Shown one piece after another: positions 56,818 through 64,000 of a DNA stretch of 64,000 nt; within the stretch, counting starts at the first letter, position 1; each line of letters starts with the position of its first letter. A model generated the notes under the pieces. The model was not told the origin of the DNA and made no database searches. It worked only from the letters and a program-made list of their open reading frames with translations. The position numbers and the translations under genes are program-made. The stretch is from Arctopsyche grandis (taxonomy: Eukaryota > Arthropoda > Insecta > Trichoptera > Hydropsychidae): positions 3,534,001-3,598,000 of the forward strand of contig NC_135355.1 of the NCBI RefSeq assembly GCF_051622035.1, in the 5' to 3' direction.

Positions 56818-56885
56818 TTTATTATTTATTTATTTAATATACTTGGGGGAGGCGGCAAAGCCGATAGGCCCAAGGGGTTTGAATA
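56818..56885 (-). repeat. LINE 3' end with hairpin and TAAA tail
   Basis: On the minus strand: CAAACCCCTTGGGCCTATC, a stem CTTGGG/CCCAAG (+ strand 56842-56847 with 56869-56874), then TATTAAATAAATAAATA. It abuts the SINE end. Confidence 0.6.
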
Positions 56886-58600
56886 AACATATTTTACATA
56901 TTATACATATATGCAATAAAAAAATGAGAAAATTTTAAATACATTAAAATGTATGTATATATGTATGTAAAATAAAATAAATAAATAATAATATGATATA
57001 ACCAATGACGCCTCAATTGATAGCATTATAGCTATGTTGCTGGTTATTTAACAGATCAAAGCATCTGCTTTGAAACTGTCTGCTTTGCCTATTGCATATT
57101 TCACAGATATTTCGAGAATTTCACGAAAAAAGCAACATTTTTGCTTTGTTTATGAGCTGAGCAACGTTTTGACAATTTAGTGAAATGAGCAATATTCAAT
57201 GTACATATTTTATGAATAATAATGCAAAGCAAATAAAAAGACCTGGTATGAGGTACGAGCGGGAAAATCGCATTAAACCGACTCTAATTCGATACGTGAG
57301 TTTTCTACGAGCGGCATGAGTTCGTTTGATGTCCTTTTTGAGATTTATGAAAATTGATTTTGCGGACGAAAGGGGATAGATAAGGGACATCTTGCAAATG
57401 CGAACGCATGGAGTTTTATTGCCAACGGGGTGACGATAATCTTTTGTCAGAATGCATTCTGAATATCCCTTGACGGCCGTGTGATTGATTGCGAATAGAA
57501 AATGTCCTTTCATACGGACACACGTGACCCATCCAGAATATATTATTAATAAAAATGAAAAAGGGAAAACCCATCCGAAAATCTGAGGAAAATATTTCGA
57601 TAAGTATCAGCCGATATTTAGCATGGTGTTTAAGGTTGTCGGTACGGAGAAAATTATTAATTTATGGGGCATATAAAGCGATTCGCGTCAGAAGGCACTC
57701 GACATCTCGTAGGGTGACAATTTCGATGGGACACCGAGTGGGGTGACGGGAATGACTCGAACAAGGGCGGCACGTGACGAAATAAAGGGAGCAGGACGAA
57801 CTCCCTTGCCTCCCCCTTCAACGCAAACAAATGAGAATTTGATCTTCAAAACGTGATTTTCCGCGGAAAACCTACGCTGGAGTCGGTAGGGGGGAGGGGA
57901 TGGAGGATTTTCGCGAATAAAACGAAATGAATGATTGCCACTCAGGGTAATTGTGCATGATATGAAATTATTATAAATTGAGAATGTCTTCTTCGGACTT
58001 AAAACAAATCCAGCATGACCAATAGTCGAATGTTTAAATGGAAACTTATCAGGTTGATACTTTCATTGATGTTTTTAAATTATATACGATACTAAGCCCA
58101 CTTTAAAGGTCAAGGAATTGGACCCTTAAAGCCCCCAACATGAGGCCACACCCCCCCCCCAACGAATACAGTCTAAGTCTTCGCACAAGAACAATCGCAA
58201 TTAATATCGCACAAGAACAATCGCACATCATTTTTCTAATAAAAAAACCACACTGTACATATCCAAGTACAAAATAAACAACAACGCATGAACACATAAA
58301 GCGCGCATGCGTTAGGAAATAATACATGAAATGTGCCGTGCGAATGCACGCACACCTCAAGTCAATATATATGCATGCATGTACATATATGCGTGCATAA
58401 GCACGTACACACACACAAACACAAATATGTATAGAAGTTTCTGTTATTATATTCGTACGCTTTGTTGGCAGTATTTTGGCTGTGACGTACATATGTCTAA
58501 TCGAAAAGACTATTATGGTACGGCGAGCGTTATCGCACACATACACACACACACACACAGAATAGCGCTATTATATACATATATAATGATTAATATCACT
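56886..58600. other. unique-looking DNA, no gene recognised
   Basis: 57200-57960 is less AT-rich than its surroundings and not recognisably repetitive. 58350-58560 is full of CA/TGCA microsatellite; the 151-codon minus frame there is a translation of it. Confidence 0.35.
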
Positions 58601-58609
58601 TAGCAACAA

Positions 58610-58800
58610 CAAAAATCAAGACAAAAGTGGTACTTCCGGTTGTCGGATTTTGTTCAATTTTTTTTTATTACTTAAAATCACTATATGAATTATACACATT
58701 AAATATAAAGAAGATTAAAATAATTTAATAGGTCAAAATAAAATAATGCAATATAATTTTACAAAAAAATACTACTTCCGGTTTACGAATTCTGACTTAT
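58610..58800. repeat. CTACTTCCGGTT-type repeat fragment
   Basis: GTGGTACTTCCGGTTGTCGG (58628) and CTACTTCCGGTTTACG (58770) match words of the cluster at 44820-46165. Confidence 0.55.
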
Positions 58801-58887
58801 CAAATCATATGACAATACAACAAAATAATGATAATCATCTATTTACTGACAAAATCACATGAAGCTACCGACCCAATAAATTTAATA

Positions 58888-59402
58888 ACCAGCAGCGTGG
58901 TCTAGTGGTGAATGTAGGATTATTTCGTACTTGATGTTTCGAGTTCGATTCCCCGCTAAGTCTCGTTGCTGGCCAGACCTTGATTTGTCTAGGTCGATCG
59001 TTTCTTATCAGAATTTGCCAATTTTTCTGATTTTCATTGAAACGATTCCTGTAAAATTGGCGTTTCCTTCCCAATTATATGTTGCGAACCTTTAGTTATT
59101 GTTATATCTTAGGTTTCGCCATATTGCTCACCATAGATGTCTCTGTGGTTGTTTATCGAATATAAAAATTCGTATTGTTACATGAAAGTTATTCATCGTT
59201 ATTTATCGTATTAATACGATGTTTGTAATATATGTATACTGACCATAGATGTCAGATATTTAGATTTACATGTATCTATGTAATAATTATTTGGACCAGG
59301 AAGGCGCATTTGGGGTTTACCTGTTAAGCCTTCCTGGTATATTTGTATATATGTATGTGAAAATATGTATGTAAAAAATAAAAATAAAAATAAAAATAAA
59401 AT
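58888..59402 (+). mobile_element. tRNA-derived SINE, full length
   Basis: Head ACCAGCAGCGTGGTCTAGTGG with GAGTTCGATTCCCC, body GATCGTTTCTTATCAGAA, 3' part AGGAAGGCGCATTTGGGG...AAGCCTTCCTGG, and an AAAAATAAAAATAAAAAT tail. A Helitron head (inverse of TCATATATATAAAGACGG) follows at 59404-59440. Confidence 0.8.
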
Positions 59403-59440
59403 ATACACACACACACACAGATTACCGTCTTTATATATAT

Positions 59441-61555
59441 GATATAAACATTTAAATGCAACATAAAATCAAACGGCACGAATTTATATGTAAATATGTA
59501 GGGTAAGATTTATACAAGAGTCCTTATACGAAGGAAAGACGACAGTTGCTTTTGAATTGAATGCGTTCAAGTTTAATTGGGAATTCCTCGTTTTATTTAT
59601 CAAAAGACGGAATTTTTTTCCGTAATCACATTTAAAAACCACAGAAAGGATTTTCAAATGCGAACAAAAAAAAAAAAATAACCAACAGAATAAAAGCCTT
59701 TTGTCAACGGGCACATTTTTTATGCGTATCTCACGCATATTTTTCATTCTTCATTTCGTCTCCTGTTTCGTGTATTTTTTCCCTCGCCGCTGAAAATTAT
59801 TTATTGCTCGGCTGAATGAGAAGCACTAAATTCACGGATGTCGTAATACATTGCGAGCGTCGGATTTCACAACAAACGGACCGCCATTTATATTTCAGCA
59901 AGTCACAAAAACATATTGAAACGCCTAATCATCGAACAGAGCACATTTCCAATTTATATGTACGTATATTCAAAGCGAAACAGGCTTTACGATCTTGACC
60001 CGCATTGTTCACGCACGCGTGTATAACTCGAGATATTTGTATGCAAATCAAGCATTGAAGAGAAGCAAAATAAAAAGGTGTTCCGAGCATTCAAGCCACT
60101 CAAAGATCAATAATAGACCCTTTCGCCGAGGCGTAAATACTGTCGAACCTTTCCGGCAGTCGTATCGGAGCCGATATTCAATTAAATGAAAATTTCAGGC
60201 AGGTGTGTGGAATTTAATTAACTTTCACCTGTGCATGATTGTAATTCGGCAACCTTTCCGGTCGGCCGGATAAAAGCTCTTTCGTTCGCGCGTTATCTTT
60301 TAGCGAAGTTTTAATAAGCCCCTCGAGGATACTGTTTGGGTCTCGGTTTATCGCCGGAAATCCCCAAAAGTCGCTCTAAATGGTCAAAGTTGGCAATTAT
60401 TAAAACCTCAACTTCGACACGCCATGGCTTATTGGCGGTCGAAATCGGAAACTTTAGCGCCACCTCTGCGGCCGCCATTTTAAATCCAATAACACTTCTT
60501 GTTGTTTATTAATAATCGAGGCTTTAAGAGATTTACTATGTTGTCGATATATTATAGGTTTTTGAAGTAAACCTATTTTAATTAGTCACTGGGGAAACTC
60601 TTAGACAAAGTCATTGTTGATTTTAGTTTTGGAGTATTCAATAGACCTCAAAAATGATGGAAGCCGACTTGAAGATAGCCATGGCAAAAGCGAGTACATC
60701 TAATTGTGCTTCAATAGACTTAAAGTCATATGATTAAATCATAGAGTTCAATTTAAAATCTTTTATTCGAAAATATGCTGTCAGAGTACACAAATTTTAG
60801 TTGAATTACGTATATATGTATGTTTATTAAAAATTAACTATAATAATTGTCATATCATTCCAATTTTATATCTTTGAAACTATAAAATGTGGAAATATCC
60901 TTTCTTAAACACTTTTTAGTACAGAAAAGTGTTTAAATGCTGTTCATATTGAAGCAGCTTTGTAACTACGATCAAAGTCAAATGTTGACGTAGAGCTCCG
61001 TGAAGAGACGAAAAAATGTTCCATTTAAAATCGCCTTAAATTTGAAATTAGCTTTTACATAGCAATATTATTTATGTCGTTGAATAGGCAAAGAATGACA
61101 CTTTTTTAAAATGATAATTAGTTGACATCGTGACTTTTAGCCAGGCTGCAATATCGCGTCAAAGTTATGCAAAAACTATATACATTCACGTATATTGCTT
61201 ATTTCAATGATAGGATGTACGTATAAGAATTAAATATATAGAACTTTTGTAAAACGGAAACTCTTTTTTTCATTTCTGTGAGAAATACATTATGTAAGTG
61301 GCATTTTATAAGATTCAACAAATTCTCAATGCCAATAACTCAAATTCACGAGAAACTAAATGACAGGATACTAATTTATTGGATCTTTCACAGCAATTAA
61401 GTTAGAAAAATCGAAAAACACTAGCAAGAGATATGGTCAATGGTCAATAGCTCTGCCAGTGCACTAAACTGGCTATATATTGTATAGTATGTATGTATGT
61501 AATGGCCGCAGTAGCAAAAGATATTAGGACGATAAAGATATAATATAGATGAATT
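59441..61555. other. unique-looking DNA, no gene recognised
   Basis: 59750-60500 has a relatively balanced composition (for example ACCTTTCCGGTCGGCCGG near 60250) with short frames but no domain. The rest is AT-rich. No repeats recognised. Confidence 0.35.
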
Positions 61556-61740
61556 GAAATAGTTGGATATTAGAAATAGTCTTATATTAAGCACTTTAAA
61601 ATTTGTATATAAGCTAGATAAGAATCTATTACCCAAATATTTTAATAACACTGTTCGACACGGAAAATGGTTCAGAGACGAGATATGACTTTTCTTATAA
61701 ATCTATGCCCAGTTAACACGAATCTGGTAATAAAAAATGT
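61556..61740 (+). repeat. direct copy of the 62350-62600 segment
   Basis: GCACTTTAAAATTTGTATAT through CGAATCTGGTAATAAAAAAT recurs at 62390-62598 and, inverted, near 62262-62345. It lacks the AGGAATAGAGATATACATAA stretch of the later copy. Confidence 0.75.
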
Positions 61741-61869
61741 CCACAAGATTAGTCGAAATATGAATTTTCTAAGTGGAATTTTATTTAATTCTCATATAAA
61801 GACAATTTAATATACTATCCCTATTAATTAAATTCAGATTCGAGTAAATACGAGCAAATAAAAGTACGA

Positions 61870-62985
61870 GTTTTTAGCTCGAATTTTACCGATTTAAAAT
61901 TCAGCACACTTCCAATTAACCCTTCTAAACAAAAATAAAAAATATTGTGGCCAGAACACTATCCCAATAAACATGTTTCAATAGAAAATACTCAATATAA
62001 AATAGTATCAACAGTGGGAAAAAAATCCCAAGTGAAAATACGTACTTTTGACTGTTGATTTGAACTGGACGACTACTTAGAGAGATTTGAAAGCTGAAAA
62101 GTACTACAAATGAAAGATAAAATACCCGACTATAGATTCCAATATTTATTTTGAGCAAGAAAATTGACAGATCTTGAAACATCGACCGAACAACACTAAG
62201 ATATAGAAAAATCGCGCGATTGAAAAAACATATACATATATCACCGAATCTCGAGCCAATCAACACTTTTTATTACCAGATTCGTATTCACTGGGCATAG
62301 ATCTATAAGAAAAGTTATATCTCGTCTCTGAACCAAAAAAAAGTCATCATTTGTCGAACAGTGATATTAGAAATATACTTAAATTAAGCACTTTAAAATT
62401 TGTATATAAACTAGATAAGAATCTATTACTCAAATATTTTAATAATCATACCGTTAGGAATAGAGATATACATAATGATAAAACTAGAAATGGGAATAAA
62501 ATAATTACACTGTTCGACACGAAAAATGGTTCAGAGACGAGATATAACTTTTCTTATAGATCTATGCCCAGTGAACACGAATCTGGTAATAAAAAATGTT
62601 GATTGGCTCGAGATTCGGATGTGTTTTTTAAATCGTGCGATTTTTCTATATCTTGGTGTTGTTCGGTCGATTTCTCAAAATCTGTTAATTTCCTGTTCAA
62701 AATGAATATTGGAATCTATAGTCAGGTATTTTATCTTTCAATTGTAGTACTTTTAAGCTTTCAAATCTCTCTAAGTAGTCGTCCAGTTCAAATCAAAAGT
62801 CAAAATTACGTATTTTCACTTGGGATTTTTTCCCACTGTTAATACTATATTATATTGAGTATTTTCTATTGAAACATGTTTATTAGGATAGTGTTCTGTT
62901 ACCACACTATTTTTTGTTTTCGTTTAAAAGGGTTAATTGGATGTGTGCTGAATTTTAAATCTGTAAATTTACGAGCAAAAAATTC
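61870..62985. mobile_element. large foldback element
   Basis: Arms about 61870-62340 and 62508-62985 are inverted copies (for example GTCGTCCAGTTCAAATCAA at 62780 and its inverse near 62060) around a ~165-base spacer. Each arm keeps a related frame with IGIYS.VFYLS and FQISLSSRPVQI (minus 62266-61925; plus 62603-62842). The spacer frame (LSTLKFVYKLDKNLLLKYFN) resembles a LINE C-terminal tail. Class unknown. Confidence 0.75.
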
Positions 62986-63489
62986 GTATTAGTAGAGCAC
63001 GGATTTATGTTTTGTGCGCGTAAACGGTATTATATTGTTTTAGGGTTACTAATTATAGTTTTGTTAACTTTGTTAACTACATGTTATATTTTAGTTGTTA
63101 GTTTTTGTTGTCAGAATTATAATAGTACTTTTAGTGATATCCACACATCGTTTTCGGACAGATTTTCAGTGTTATGTGAAGCACGAGACGTTGAAGGCAT
63201 TAATCCTGTCTAAAATGTTGACATTGGTGGTCGGTAGCGAGCGGAGATTCGAAGGGCTTTTCCTAGGACGAGAGTGGGGGCTTTGGAGGGCCCGCTAACG
63301 ACGACAGCCCTGGGAAATCTGCCCGGCTGTCTCTTATTTGCATACGTAAATGTTTTCATTAAAACCCCCAGGACAGGTCTGACGGTTGGTCCTGTGCAGC
63401 CCAACCAGACTGAGTCAAAATAGCGAGGATTTGCACCAGTCTCGGCGACAGTTGTTCTTGTTGATGATGCGACCAAAGAGAATTTCAAA
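62986..63489. other. G+C-richer leader-like DNA
   Basis: Contains GTGGTCGGTAGCGAGCGG at 63227 and AGGACAGGTCTGACGGTTGG at 63371; composition unlike the foldback to its left. No function assigned. Confidence 0.3.
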
Positions 63490-63616
63490 ATGGCGAAAAA
63501 CGTGACGGCTAGACCGGATCTGGGGATTTCAAGTTGCACGACAAAGCCTCTATTTGATAAATCCCTCTATGCGACGAACTGTGAGGATTTGTTCGGCGTT
63601 CAAAAAGGTAGCACAG
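63490..63616 (+). CDS. candidate 5' coding exon, unknown protein
   Basis: ATG in AAAATGGCGAAA opens a frame of 42 codons (MAKNVTARPDLG... DLFGVQKGSTG) ending at a good donor ACAG|GTAAAA (63617). The leader upstream and the balanced composition suggest either a host first exon or the gag start of a retroelement. No family recognised and no downstream exon is in the window. Confidence 0.25.
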
Positions 63617-63765
63617 GTAAAATGAAATATGATACGTTTTTATTTTTTAATGTCCTCGAATGCCTCCCCCTTCCCTAACGGGGCTCATAGAGCTCTTCCA
63701 TATTTAAATATATGTTATACATCATACATATATTTTTATGATATTTTTTATGTTTACATAGATAT

Positions 63766-64000
63766 ACACCAGGAAGACCCCAATGCGCCCTCCTGGACAA
63801 TTGATTACAAGCAATGCAGCATTTTATTATTACATAAATCACTGTATTTCCAAAAGTTGAACAAACAATTAATTAATTAATTAATTATACAATTAATCCA
63901 TTGAGACATCTATGGATTTAGATTTGTACATTATTTTTACAAATTATACACACAATAAATACAGAAGATTTGTGACAACGGGAAATTTTTTTGTCAATTT
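63766..64000 (-). mobile_element. SINE, minus strand, running off the window
   Basis: Tail CCAGGAAGACCCCAATGCGC and GCAATGCAGCATTTT match the SINE family 3' part. The body continues past the right edge (AATTTTTTTGTCAATTT at the end). Confidence 0.7.

Noticed and set aside
58103..58603. Frames of 90-151 codons rich in Cys/Val/Tyr or Thr/His
   Set aside because: Translations of CA/TG microsatellite and TGCATG repeats.

Overview
The window is nuclear DNA of an insect. The order cannot be fixed from the sequence alone. The DNA is AT-rich, full of TATG/TACATA microsatellite, has spliced genes with short GT-AG introns, and carries typical insect repeat families: mariner, hAT-, piggyBac- and Helitron-like elements, jockey- and RTE-like LINEs, tRNA-derived SINEs and gypsy-like LTRs. 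No bacterial or viral genome features, rRNA genes or confident tRNA genes were seen.

Host genes. Three members of a nose-resistant-to-fluoxetine (nrf-6-like) acyltransferase-3 membrane protein family fill the left half. Copy A (+) contributes only its last exon at 207-386. Copy B (-, 4692-12611) and copy C (-, 21715-32174) are complete. Each can be rebuilt as 11 exons with matching exon phases, giving about 656 and 657 residues with a signal peptide, an NRF-type N-terminal domain and a multi-pass acyltransferase domain. They are tandem duplicates that also share introns, a TATA/initiator arrangement and 5' flanking DNA. A short relic of a further copy lies at 19597-19697 on the + strand. The second host gene is the 3' half of a netrin receptor unc-5 homologue (-, 38582-40839): transmembrane, linker, ZU5, UPA and death-domain exons. 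Its ectodomain exons were not found in the 23 kb upstream and probably lie beyond the window.

Layout. 1-4.7 kb: end of copy A, then repeats and a LINE 3' fragment. 4.7-12.7 kb: copy B, with a Helitron-like and a hAT-like insertion in its introns. 13-21.2 kb: an insertion hot spot with a non-coding LTR element (3.5 kb), a GC-rich minisatellite Helitron and a mariner split by a solo LTR. 21.7-32.2 kb: copy C, whose introns hold a SINE, a solo LTR, a MITE/LTR/SINE nest, a 133-bp tandem array and a Helitron. 32.7-35.4 kb: a jockey-like LINE (-). 35.5-38.5 kb: duplicated 5' flank and LTR remnants. 38.6-40.8 kb: unc-5. 41-64 kb: no recognised host exons, but many repeats (foldback elements, piggyBac-like MITEs, an RTE with one stop codon, SINEs, Helitrons, palindromic MITEs) separated by unrecognised unique DNA.

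The paralogous introns of copies B and C act as natural empty-site controls. They confirm exact ends and target-site behaviour for several insertions: Helitron between A and T, hAT with an 8-bp duplication, solo LTR with a 5-bp duplication. I saw no new multi-gene system. The most unusual signals are the GC-rich Helitron whose minisatellite resembles its own 3' end, an out-of-phase intron junction shared by both nrf paralogues, LINE 3' hairpins with a compensating base change, and several large foldback elements.
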